NCBI RefSeq assembly: GCF_022539505.1
Contig: NC_061514.1
Location: 327,033,090 to 327,097,089 of the forward strand
Length of the DNA stretch: 64,000 nucleotides
DNA from: Lolium rigidum
Lineage: Eukaryota; Streptophyta; Magnoliopsida; Poales; Poaceae
Direction: 5' to 3'
Shown here: piece by piece, positions 45,060-55,848 of the stretch
How the letters are laid out: every line of letters begins with the position of its first letter
How positions within the stretch are numbered: position 1 is the first letter of the stretch
Notes under the pieces: model-generated
The model's database searches: none
Seen by the model: the letters and a program-made list of their open reading frames with translations, nothing else
Told to the model about the DNA's origin: nothing
Position numbers and translations under genes: made by a program

Positions 45060-47530
45060 TTTCATCTCTAGCTTTAGAGGTTGTGTGCTTGATTTTTCCG
45101 GCTATCCATTGGTGAGGTTGTAGTTTTATGATCAAGGGCAAAGAAGTGACCTTGTATCTTTTTCAGTTCCAAGTCAGATGGCGAACTTGATGTGTATGTT
45201 TCAAGGATGAAGTACAGGCAGAAGTGTATCTCTTACCTTACAGGAAGCAAGGAACAGCTTGAAAATCTCCATACCCCTTGAGCAAGAGAAAATATGAGGC
45301 ATGTTATTGTGATGCCCTCTTTTCATTTCACAACCAGGTTCACTAGTACTCGATGTTATTTGGTTGCCAAATTCTTTTTATGACCTATGACCCGTCCACA
45401 GTATAACTATGCGATAATGCTACCATTGTGCTTATTCATGCACTCTTTGGTGCCACTATGGGATTAATTGGATGGTTGGAGCTATTCGGCATATCGTGTA
45501 ACCCTTTTTGGGTTTTGAATGGAAACTGTAGTGGGATGAAAATGGTGCTTTTATTTACTGTGTAGCGTTAGTTCATGCCAGACCATGATGGACATTATCT
45601 GTTGAAATTCCCACTTTACTCTGTAGCATTAGTGCTTTCAGCATTTGACAACATATTTTGACATGTAGGAGAATTGCTAGTTGATAAACCTACCTAGGAC
45701 CCAGGTATTACTCGTATTTGGTGGTTACTTGGGCACGGGGTTGTTGGGAGCACATTGCCTAGTCACATGTACTTTGTCTTCATAGGTGTGGTTATGCTAA
45801 ATACATTATTTGATTATCTGTCGATTTTTTTTCCGTGCAGCTTGTCATTGAGGAGATCTGTTGTGACCTCTAGCGTTGTGACCTGATTGGAAGATCACTG
45901 CCAGCCTATGGCTGGGAGACCGATGATCCTCTCCTCCCCAGTGCAAACTTGTCACAGTGGCGACACGTCGACATGTTGTCCAAGCGTCCACCTCTGGTAA
46001 GAACAATTTGTTTCTCTAATCACCAGTTTCCCAAGCGATGCATACGCATGTTTCCTTCTCGCTGAGTTGAGAGGTGGATACATGGATGACCAAGTCTAGA
46101 AATCTTCAAGCTTGTTTAAAAAATGCCCAATGGCTAGCTTTGTTCAAAGTTAAGCTGATCTTTTTATCAATTTGTAAAATGCATTATGTATTGCAGAGAG
46201 ACTCTTCTTCCATATATCATGCATTTTCATTACCCTTGTTTTACTGCCAACCAAGGTACAAATGATTTGTTGTCTATTCATTTGAGCCCATATGAGCCCG
46301 TACACATGACTAATGAGAACTCCCAAAGGGATTCTGTTCCTTTGGGATCCGTTGTGTCGTCTTCATTTTCTCCTGTCATTTCTTTCGGGGTCACTATCGG
46401 ATGGTTTATGGCGGGTTGTTGTCATTGCTTTCTCTTTGCAGATGCCTTTTTTGCTTGCTAGTTGCTTGGGCTGGTTTTGTCTTGTGATGCTATCTCTGCT
46501 GGATCATATGTGGCGGTGGATGTTGTTATTGCTGACCTTGTGGGGTTGTGCTATACTGGTCTGCTGCGATGTCTTTATGGGGCTTTGTCAACCGCCCCTG
46601 AGCCACTTGTTGCTTTATGTGGATTGGGTCTTCTTATTATTGGTATTGTCTTTGAGTGTATGTCGCCGGCTTTGTTCTGTTGTGTACTGGAATTGGAGGA
46701 TTTTTTATGCGTGGGGATTTCCATTCGTTCTTCTCGTATTGGTCTATGGTGCAACAAACAGGAATCGTCTTGTGAGGCTTGTTAGATTGGAGAGATTTGT
46801 CCTGCTTCACTTATCGAGGCTGTAGTTTTATAATGCGGGGTGAAGAAGTGATCTTGTATGTTTTTCGGTTCCAACTCACATAAGGGTATCCCTTACCTTA
46901 CAAGAAGCATCAAGGAACAACTAGAAAATATCCATACCTTGAGCAAGAGAAACTATGAGGTTTGTTATTGTGATGCCATCTTTTCATCTCACAGTCAGGT
47001 TCAGTAATACTCCATGTTGTAAGGGATGTAGAATTGTTATAACCTATGACCTGGCCATAGTATAACTATGTGATAGTGTTACCATTGTGCTTATTCATGT
47101 GTATGCACTCTTTGGTGCCACCATGGGGTTCATTGAATGGTTGTAGCTATTCAGCATATCGTCTAATCCGTTTTGAGGTTTCACTGTAAACTGTAGTGAG
47201 ATGAATACAATGCTTTTCTTTACTGTGTACCATTAGTTTATACCAGTCCAACATGGATACTATTTGATGAAATTGCAATTTACTCTGTAGCATTAGTTAA
47301 TGATGATTTCATTTGTTTAGAGAATTCATCCTTAGTGGTAGTGTGTATAACATGCTTACCAAAAATTTCATTGGACAGGCCGCATATTTGGACATGTAGG
47401 GGAATTGCTAATTGATGAACTCGTACCTAGGACCCAATAGTGGATACTTGGGCATAGAAGTGTTGGGAAAAAATTGGCAGGTCACACGTACTTGTTTTTC
47501 ATAGATGTGGTTATGCTAAATACACCACTG
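45060..47530. repeat. Two diverged copies of a segment of about 0.7 kb, 1.7 kb apart
   Basis: The stretch from about 45118 (gtagttttatgatcaagggc) to about 45830 recurs from about 46822 (gtagttttataatgcggggt) to about 47530, with shared blocks such as ttaccttacaggaagcaagg or ttaccttacaagaagcatca and ttgagcaagagaaa. Numerous substitutions and indels mark it as old. Between them, 46250-46800 has a 170-aa frame rich in leucine and tryptophan with no known similarity. Confidence 0.7.
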
Positions 47531-47746
47531 AATTGTCTGTACCAAGGAAACACATAGAAAGATAGAGTATTTTATCCATCTAAACCTGAAAATGCCAGTG
47601 TATGTCGCATGGACCCTATTAGGTGGATCCCCTCACTCATTGATTTATATGTCGACTCCAATCAATCTTTGCGGGTTTGACCTTGCAATATTTATACTTT
47701 GAAATCTATTACAAGCTTGTGAAGTAACCCCATCCTTCCTTGCAGG

Positions 47747-48030
47747 TTACCGACCTTAATGATGTTGCCTCATCTGGACTACGAGGACGAGAAGCTGCAG
47801 AACGTGTCCACGGAATCTCAAGAGCCTGAATGAAGGAACTGATGGAGTAGTGGAAGAAGTCCCTGGACAGTGAGGGCATCGACTTGCCCCTGGTGTTGAC
47901 CTCCAAGTGTGGGTGGAGCTCCAACATGTAGAATGTCATGCAAGCTCTTAGACACGAGCAAGCGAGGCATGTGTACATGCGCGGCCTCGAGATGAACCCA
48001 TCATCAAGGACAATGTCACCTAGGTGGACA
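47747..48030 (+). other. GC-richer exon-like block (unit 1), unassigned
   Basis: It follows ccttgcaggttaccg and has coding-like composition (gacgaggacgagaagctgca-like words), but all frames are interrupted by stops within 100 codons. It could be the last exon of a decayed gene. No family recognised. Confidence 0.3.
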
Positions 48031-48360
48031 GCTCAATTTGCCAAGCGCCGTTTTGTATACTTGCTACCACATATAGTTGTCCATGTACCTAGTTGTCCTG
48101 ACACTAGCTAGCTCAAAATTACCAGCTTGATTGTATATAGATGTTTGGTTTGCTTCTAGGTTTCGATGTGTAGTATGGATACACTGGGCATTTGATTATA
48201 TGATGTTAATTGAAAAAAGAAGGGTGGTTTGCTTTTGAGTCCAATTTAATTTGAGAATTCTTGGGCAACATCTCGGGACTATTTCTGAAAGTTTCTCATG
48301 ATCATTTCATAATGTTATAGCTCCCATCGATGTGGCTATATGATTGATCTTGCTTTATGT

Positions 48361-49660
48361 CTGGCGAGTACATGCTTCGGCCAGCTAGCTCTCGATCCAG
48401 CTTAGTCTAGTCGGTACGTTTAGTTTTATGCGGTGCCACTATATTTTAAGGTAGTGATCACCACTTTCTAGATAACGGAAAACTACCGAGCTGAGTTGAA
48501 ACAAAAACTATTGAGTTCGGTAGCAGCTAAGAGGAAAACAATTTGGTGGATTATATCCGGTATTTCGCAAATCATGTCATACTGATTAAACTTGATAGTA
48601 TCTCGTATTAGTTTTTTCAGCTTCCATCAAGTTAATTATAGTACTCACTAGAACTGGACCGGTCAGGCTATATCATTAGAGGATCGGAGTACCAGCCTCG
48701 ATCGTGGTATCCGGACCTTGTTTTTAGTTTGTCCGGAAGCCTATGCAAATAAGTTAAGACGTACAGGAAGGCGAAAAACCACAAGCCCAAAAAGCTAGGG
48801 TAATAATTTCTCGGTGCATGCAGAGGTGTATAGAGAGGCTAATTATCTCGGGGAGAAAGCGCGGGGTTAATGACTCTGCTTTAACGACTCTGCTTTCTTC
48901 TCTATTTTCAATCGTATGGTTGAGGAGAGAGCGGTCCGCGTGACATGTATTCCAGCCCTGTACAAGGCCATGGCCACACCGCGGGCGGCATCGCGTGCGT
49001 AACTTGTGACTTTGAACTTTGGCGAGATAGCTCTTGATTTAGCTTAGTCCGGCCAATACTTTAGTTTGATGCCGCGCCATTATATTTGTAAGCCGGTGAT
49101 TAGCACTTTCGAGATGACCGAAAATTATTTAGTTTAGTACTAGCAAAGAGGAAGACAATTTGGTTGACTATATCCGGTATTTATAAATTCTTGGGATACT
49201 GATTATACCTGCCAATATCTCGTATTAGGTTTTTTTTCAGCTGGCACCAAGTCAATTATACTAGGAATATCATTAGAGGATAGGAGTTAAGGCCTACATA
49301 CCTCCCTCGGAAGGCCAAAAACCACAAGCTCAAAAAGCTAGGCTGATTTCTAGGTGCATGCGAGAGGTGGTAGCAGAAATTATCTCGGGGATATTTGGGC
49401 TACCCCACGCATGGTTGATGACTCTAATATCGGATCCACTCTTCAATCGTATGGCTGAGGAGAGAGCGATCCGCGTGATAGCTATTCCAGCCAATCAACA
49501 CCGCTCCATAATTTCTAACGCTGCAAAACAGTGGTGCCTCTCCCTCCTCCCAGTGTAAAAAAATGGACTCTTCTCCTTCCAAACAGAGCCTATAAGTACA
49601 AGGCCACGGCCACACCGCGGGCGGCATCGCGTGCGTGACTTGTGACTTTGGACTTTGGCG
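48361..49660. repeat. Diverged tandem duplication, about 0.65-kb units
   Basis: Units at about 48361-49020 and 49021-49660 share, in order: agctctcgatccagcttag or agctcttgatttagcttag, tatatccggtattt, gagagcggtccgcgtgaca or gagagcgatccgcgtgata, ccacaccgcgggcggcatcg and gtgactttgaactttggcga. The second unit ends at the aggag microsatellite that precedes the large-duplication junction. Confidence 0.8.
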
Positions 49661-49699
49661 AGGAGAGGAGAGGAGAGGAGAGGAGAGGAGAGGAGAGGA
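49661..49699 (+). repeat. (AGGAG)n microsatellite at the duplication junction
   Basis: About eight units of aggag lie six bases left of the point where unit 2 begins. No such run precedes unit 1. Confidence 0.9.
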
Positions 49700-50321
49700 T
49701 TTGCCAAGATAACTTTGCTTGTAACACCATGATCATAACATTGCTCCTCTTAGGCTAGATCCCAAGGGATAGAGGGATGAAAAGAGCCAAAGTTGTCTCG
49801 TGTATTGAAGGCCCACATCATAATGCCAAAGTAGACATTGATGGGTTCCCGGGCCAACACAAGGCCCACATCCATGCAAATATAGGTATAACTTCATGAT
49901 GATACAACCATAAACACTATTACCTCCATCCCAAAGCTTAAAGTTTTTTTTTTTAAAAAGTTGTACACTTTTCAACATAACTCCCAAATAGCTCTCCAAC
50001 TAAGACATCGGGGACAACAGGTGTGCAACCTAGTTGTTGTCGGGCGTTGCACCCTCGACATTAGCTTGACAATGTACACACACATCGAAGATGGTGATGT
50101 AAAGGTCATGGGATATAAGTACAAAACATTGTTTAGTACAAGATTGTAAAAACGTTGCTAGTATAATAAAGAAAGTATTTTTTTGGACACATGGCTTTGG
50201 TACATATACGCTGCCACTGACAATAATGGACTAATATTGAATTTAATTCTCGTAGTTAGTGGTGATTATGTCAACCAAACTTACAAAAATATAAGTATGT
50301 ACTTAGCCAAGACCTCGGGTG

Positions 50322-50477
50322 CAGTGGCGGCGCTACGGTGGGCCATACTGGGCCGTGGCCCACCCTTTCCTGCCAGCATTCCCTTATGTTTTGTCACAAA
50401 TTTAGCCCATTAGCAGACAAATGGCCCATTCTCTACTGACCGGCCCACCCTTAGGTATCTGTCACGCTCCGCCACTG
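50322..50477. mobile_element. hAT-type MITE (unit 2 copy)
   Basis: Same element as at 36562-36717, with the same ctcgggtg target duplications, carried along by the large duplication. Confidence 0.88.
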
Positions 50478-52689
50478 CTCGGGTGTACATTGTCGTAAAA
50501 AGGATGACTATAAGGGTGCTCAAACCAGTAAGGTGTGCATGGTGACTATCTTGCCATCCTTGGTTTTCCAACGAGCGATATATCGATGTTTAGCATAATA
50601 TAACAAGCCTAATGGCACATGAAATAATAGGTAATAAATCCCAAAGCATAAAATAATTGAATCAAATAAATTATAGTTACTAACTATCCCTTGGAAAAAA
50701 CTAGCGACGATGATGACAACAGTGCGCGACGGCTCCGACACCAAAGATTGCCAAGAGCGATAAAGAGCGCAACACCGATTCACATAAATCATCTCCAACG
50801 ATGACCGTGATTAAAATATTTTACATAGCTCGAGATTTAATATGCAGAATTTCATAGGTCAAAGTTAAAAGTCAAACCAAGCATTGAAGTGTTTACTGAG
50901 AGCACCATTATTGCATAAGTAATATGTAATTAAGACACCAGGGCCAATCCACGTCGATTTGATACTTTGGACCGTTAGATCTCGTGTATATCCATCTTTT
51001 TGAATCATCGCTGGAACCCCTTCTCTGCGTTAATTACCATCGAATGGCCTGGCCAACATGTATGGGCTTCTACTCCACGGGCCGACTAGGCTACCCTCTC
51101 GTTAATCGAGCAAGGAAAGAACTAAACTCGTCAAAACAGGCTGAGGGCCTGCTCATTCCCTGGACCACACCCTAATGTCGATCCAGCATCTACACATCGT
51201 CCCTCTTCATATCCTCGAGCTTTGATCAAACTGATGGTCTTCTTCCCGTAACCGTCCCTCGTACTTGCGTTACTCTCCGTTTACCTTAGCTGATTCCTCA
51301 TATATGTTGCCCTCAATCATCTTTCAAAACTTGGGTTTACTCGCCTACATATACATTAGCAAGTGGGGGAGTGTTTTAAGGCCTATATTTAAATAATTTT
51401 TGGACTTCCCGGACAACGGCACCCACCCTACATGCACCGCCTTCATCTCGCATGGAAGCTCATCACTCATTGTTTTTTTGGTATGTGCGGATTCGGGTTG
51501 TTGTTGCTGATCTTGGGGAGTTGAGTCGGTATTTTGTATTAGTGAGGTAATGTGCGAGTACAAGAACATATATTCGTTGACGATGTTGAGCACGTGACGG
51601 TGGATGCGACACATGCAAGCAATGAATGTAACAGAGAGATTTTCCACTACACCTAGAATATCAACTAAGTACCTAGTTCCAATATTCTTGAGGACTCCGA
51701 CTGAGGATATATGAGTTGTAAGACCATGTCGTAGCTCGTCTCGTGCAATTGTACATGTTAGGTTGATCGTTGGAGTCGACGAGCCCCGGTTCAACGATAG
51801 TTTTGTGAGCAGTCTACATGGAACCATTAGCGTCGGCAACAATGTTTCTCCTCATTTCTCTCATGACATCGTCGACTCATCGCCGGCAGGAGGACGGTAA
51901 CTGTGGTGTTCAAACTCGCCCGTGTTCTCTCAAGAAAAAGAACTCCTTCAGCGAAACACAATATATCCGCATATACACTCACTCCTATGAACGCGCGCAC
52001 ACACATCATACCCCTATGAGCACCTTCGAGAGACCGGGTCCAAGAAACTGATCCAGCGGGTCTTGAGATTGACGGTTGGTTAATTTAAATAGAGTTTGTT
52101 TATTAAAAGTATATATCTATATACATGCAACCACATGATAGAAAATCACGCATCAAATAGTACGTGAATGAAAAAACAATAAATTTATTCCAATAGCTTG
52201 CTCAAACCTGCAATTGCTGGCCTAATTGCCGTAGGCAGTGCATTAATGGAAGGGCTCCCTCTGTTTGGCTATCCAAATTCCCTCCTCTATTTCAAATATT
52301 GGAGTAATAATCAAAGAATATACAATTAACGTCCCTAAAATCAAGCGACGTGTTTATTTTATTTCTCTCTAAACTGGCATTGCATGCCGCATTAATTAAC
52401 AGAAATTTACTGGGAAGAGAGAAGGATTAGTGGAGAGTCATTAACTCGGATAGGCAAACGCATCGAGGAGGGAGAGGTAATAATTAGCGGACAAACCAAA
52501 ACCCGAGGAGCCAGCCCAGCTATTATGGTATTTGTTCATCGTAAAAAAAAATCAATATTGAGATTGATGAGTAGCCGATGTCATTAGTAGGAGAAATTTA
52601 TGATACAATACCATGATTTGTGTGAGTTACCAAACCTAATCGGCTGGAAAAGAGGCGTGGGATTAACTGGGAGCAACAAAATCTCACCT

Positions 52690-53081
52690 CACATCGCAAG
52701 GCACGCACGGCGCATGACCTCACCTCACAATCCCCTTTCTCCTATCCATCTCTCACTCAATCGGCCGCCCCGTCGCTCGCTGCTGCTCCCCGCCTTGCAG
52801 TTCACCGGCCGGTCACCCCAATCCCTCGCCATTCTCCTATCCATCTCTTCGCCGTCGCCGTCGCCGTCGCTCGCTGCTCGTTCACCGGCCGGCCACTCCC
52901 AATCCCACCCACCTAGGCCAATCCCACTGATGCCCCACGCGTCCGCCATGCTCTAGGGGCCGGCCGGCGTTGAGAAGAACCTCCTCCCGACCATTCCTTG
53001 TCCTCGCCATCCGGCCGGAGCGCAGGTCACGCCCCCACTCACAGCCATGGCGCCTTCCGGCCTCGATGCTCCAGCTGTGGG
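52690..53081 (+). other. GC-rich island, left part, disrupted by the retrotransposon (unit 2)
   Basis: Equals 38930-39321 of unit 1. The island is cut after gctccagctgtggg, and its remainder resumes at 60052. If the island is the promoter or first exon of a gene, unit 2's copy is interrupted. Confidence 0.5.
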
Positions 53082-54680
53082 TGATACGTCTCCAACGTAT
53101 CGATAATTTCTTGTGTTCCATGCCACATTATTGATGTTATCTACATGTTTTATGCACACTTTATGCCATATTCGTGCATTTTCTGGAACTAACCTATTAA
53201 CAAGATGCCGAAGTGCCGCTTGTCTGTTTTCTGCTGTTTTTGGTTTCGAAATCCTAGTAAAGAAATATTCTCGGAATTGGACGAAATAAAAGCCCGGAGG
53301 CCTATTTTCTCACGAAGCTTCCGAAGTCCGAAGGAGAGACGAAGAGGGGCCACGGGGCGCCAAACCCTAGGGCGGCGCGGCCCCCTTGGCCGCGCCGGCC
53401 CGTGGTGTGGGCCCCCGTGCCGCCTCTTGACCTGCCCTTCCGCCTACAAATAGCCTCCGTGACGAAACCCCCAGCACCGAGAGCCACGATACGGAAAACA
53501 TTACCGAGACGCCGTCGCCGCCGATCCCATCTCGGGGATCCTCGGAGATCGCCTCCGGCACCCCGCCGGAGAGGGGAATCATCTCCCGGAGGACTCTACG
53601 CCGCCATGGTCGCCTCCGGAGTGATGAGTGAGTAGTCTACCCCTGGACTATGGGTCCATAGCAGTAGCTAGATGGTTGTCTTCTCCCCATTGTGCTATCA
53701 TTGTCGGATCTTGTGAGCTGCCTATCATGATCAAGATCATCTATATGTAATTCTATATGTTGCGTTTGTTGGGATCCGATGAATAGAGAATACTTGTTAT
53801 GTTGATTATCAAAGTTATGCTTATGTGTTGTTTATGATCTTGCATGCTCTCCGTTATTAGTAGATGCTCTGGCCAAGTAGATGCTTTTAACTCCAAGAGG
53901 GAGTACTTATGCTCGATAGTGGGTTCATGCCTCGCATTGACACCTGGGACAAGTGATGTAAAGTTCTAAGGTTGTGTTGTGCCGTTGCCACTAGGGATAA
54001 AACATTGATGCTATGTCTAAGGATGTAGTTGTTGATTACATTACGCACCATACTTAATGCAATTGTCTCGTTGCTTTGCAACTTAATACCGGAGGGGGTT
54101 CGGATGATAACCTCGAAGGTGGACTTTTTAGGCATAGATGCAGTTGGATGGCGGTCTATGTACTTTGTCGTAATGCCCAATTAAATCTCACTATACTCAT
54201 CATGATATGTATGTGCATTGTCATGCTCTCTTTATTTGTCAATTGCCCAACTGTAATTTGTTCACCCAACATGCCGTTCGTCTTATGGGAGAGACACCTC
54301 TAGTGAACCGTGGACCCCGGTCCAATTCTCTTTACTCGAAATACAATCTACCGCAATACTTGTTCTACTCGTTTTCTCTCGCAAACAATCATATTCCACA
54401 CAATACGGTTAATCCTTTGTTACAGCAAGCCGGTGAGATTGACAACCTCACCTGTTTCGTTGGGGCAAAGTAGCTTGGTTGTGTTGTGCAGGTTCCACGT
54501 TGGCGCCGAATCTCCGGTGTTGCGCCGCACTACATCTCGCCGCCATCAACCTTCAACGTGCTTCTTGGCTCCTCCTCGGTTCGATAAACCTTGGTTTCTT
54601 TCTGAGGGAAAACTTGCTGCTGTGCTCATCATACCTTCCTCTTGGGGTTGCCCAACGAACGTGTGAAATACACGCCATCA
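53082..54680 (+). repeat. 5' LTR of the retrotransposon
   Basis: Starts TGATACGTCTCC and ends ACACGCCATCA. The first 20 bases contain a perfect 7-bp inverted repeat, gatacgt and acgtatc, around ctcca. Most differences from the 3' LTR are at CAG/CTG words, for example ctgg here against ctcgg at 58554. Confidence 0.95.
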
Positions 54681-54691
54681 AGCATATTTTC

Positions 54692-54710
54692 TCGGCGCCG
54701 TTGCCGGGAG
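54692..54710 (+). other. Primer binding site, tRNA-Asp type
   Basis: Reads tcggcgccgttgccgggag, eleven bases after the 5' LTR. Plant tRNA-Asp ends in CCCCGGCAACGGCGCCA, whose complement is TGGCGCCGTTGCCGGGG. The element differs at the first base pair (tcgg in place of tgg) and by one G. The first difference is a CTG-to-CTCG change, matching the suspected base-calling artefact. Confidence 0.75.
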
Positions 54711-54981
54711 ATCAAGACACGCTGCAAGGGGAGTCTCCACTTCTCAATCTCTTTACTTTGTTTTTGTCTTGCTTTATTTTATTTACTACTTTGTTTGCTG
54801 CACTAAATCAAAATACAAAAAAAATTAGTTGCTAGTTTTACTTTATTTGCTATCTTGTTTGCTATATCAAAAACACAAAAAAATTAGTTTACTTGCATTT
54901 ACTTTATCTAGTTTGCTTTATTGTCTTGTACTCAATATTAAAAAAAATACAAAAAAATATATTTAGTTACTTTTTGTTACC

Positions 54982-55293
54982 ATGTCTAGCTCTGAACCTG
55001 TTACTTCTTCGCCTGAAGAATTAGTCTTCACTTTTAAACAAGGGGATGAGGAGAGTTTTAAGGATGCTTGGTCTAGAATTTTTACTTCTTATCGTGAAAC
55101 CGAACCTCAAATGACTCTAAGTTTGCTCCTTAGTAATTTTTATTTTGGTCTTATGGTTCGCTATAGATACGCTTTGGATACTTTAGTGGGAGGAGATTTC
55201 CTTCATTGCAATGGGGATCAAGCTTTTAATGCCATAAAGAAGTTGGTTGCATCATATGATTCAGCTAATAACTTTGATTCAGATCCTCGCTAG
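54982..55293 (+). CDS. Gag-like reading frame of the retrotransposon (N-terminal part)
   Basis: The ATG at 54982 opens a 103-aa frame. FKQGDEESFKDAWSRI and, later, GGDFLHCNGDQAFNAI resemble the gag core of Athila-type Gypsy elements (a Q-x-x-E-S-x-x-x-A-W-x-R block followed by a GG-containing helix region). The frame stops at tag (55291-55293) immediately after a CTCG at 55286-55289; the neighbouring frame then continues with ordinary protein-like sequence. The break may therefore be a sequencing artefact, and the true product longer. Gag would form the particle that packages the element's RNA. Confidence 0.6.
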   Translation: MSSSEPVTSSPEELVFTFKQGDEESFKDAWSRIFTSYRETEPQMTLSLLLSNFYFGLMVRYRYALDTLVGGDFLHCNGDQAFNAIKKLVASYDSANNFDSDPR

Positions 55294-55404
55294 CATATAT
55301 AGTAGATTAAATACTCCGGAGATAAGTACATCTCGCTTGAATGATAACTATTGCCACGTTCGTAATCGTCTTGAACAAGTCTTAGTGAACTCTAAACTCT
55401 CATT

Positions 55405-55848
55405 GTGGGATCCTTCGTTAAAATTTTTATCGGTGATCGAACACTCCATGCCTACCGTGATATTATGTATGAATTTTGCCTTATGCCCGAAAGTATTTAT
55501 AAATCTTTGAAACTTTGGGGAGTTGAGGAAGGAGGAGAAAAGATAACTCTCATTGATAACTCTACTATAATCCCTAAAGGAATAGCCGCAGGTGTGCATA
55601 CAACTATTTGTGGGAGAACAATATCCATTGATTATCTTGTTGTTGAAACAGGAAAACTCACACTCGGAAGATCCCCGCTGAAACTATTGGGAGCAATCAT
55701 TGATGTTGGAGAAGGCACTTTGAAATTCACCTCTATACCAGGAGAAACTCGTATATTTCCTAAACCAAAGGGAAAGAAAAACAATAATAAAGGTAAGGGT
55801 AAGGCCCAAGGTAATGTTGATGCACCACCCTTCGATAATACTTGATAC
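55405..55848 (+). CDS. Retropepsin-like region of the retrotransposon
   Basis: A 146-aa frame follows the gag-like region after a second frame change. LMPESIYKSL, then TIDYLVV-like SIDYLVVETG, LTLGRSPLKLLGAIIDVGEG and LKFT follow the layout of Gypsy aspartic proteases (flap region, then the LGRPF…A.IDV block). The usual catalytic D-S/T-G or DLGA motif before LMP is not present; the sequence there reads DIMYEFC. The protease may be inactive or the codons misread. A lysine/asparagine-rich tail (KGKKNNNKGKGKAQG) ends the product. Confidence 0.55.

Larger units (their letters stand above)
35945..49705. repeat. Large head-to-tail duplication, unit 1 (13.76 kb)
   Basis: From aagataactttgcttgtaac at 35945 the sequence is repeated almost base for base from 49706, so the period is 13,761 bp and the units abut. 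The second copy can be followed to the window end (64000, equal to 43257 here), interrupted only by one LTR retrotransposon. Unit 1 carries the intact pre-insertion site gtggg at 39317-39321. Differences between copies are few and mostly at CAG/CTG triplets. No recognisable protein gene lies inside. Confidence 0.95.

Noticed and set aside
46313..46825. 170-aa leucine- and tryptophan-rich frame as a membrane protein
   Set aside because: The T/G-rich DNA gives hydrophobic codons by composition; several shifted frames are also open and no family is recognised.
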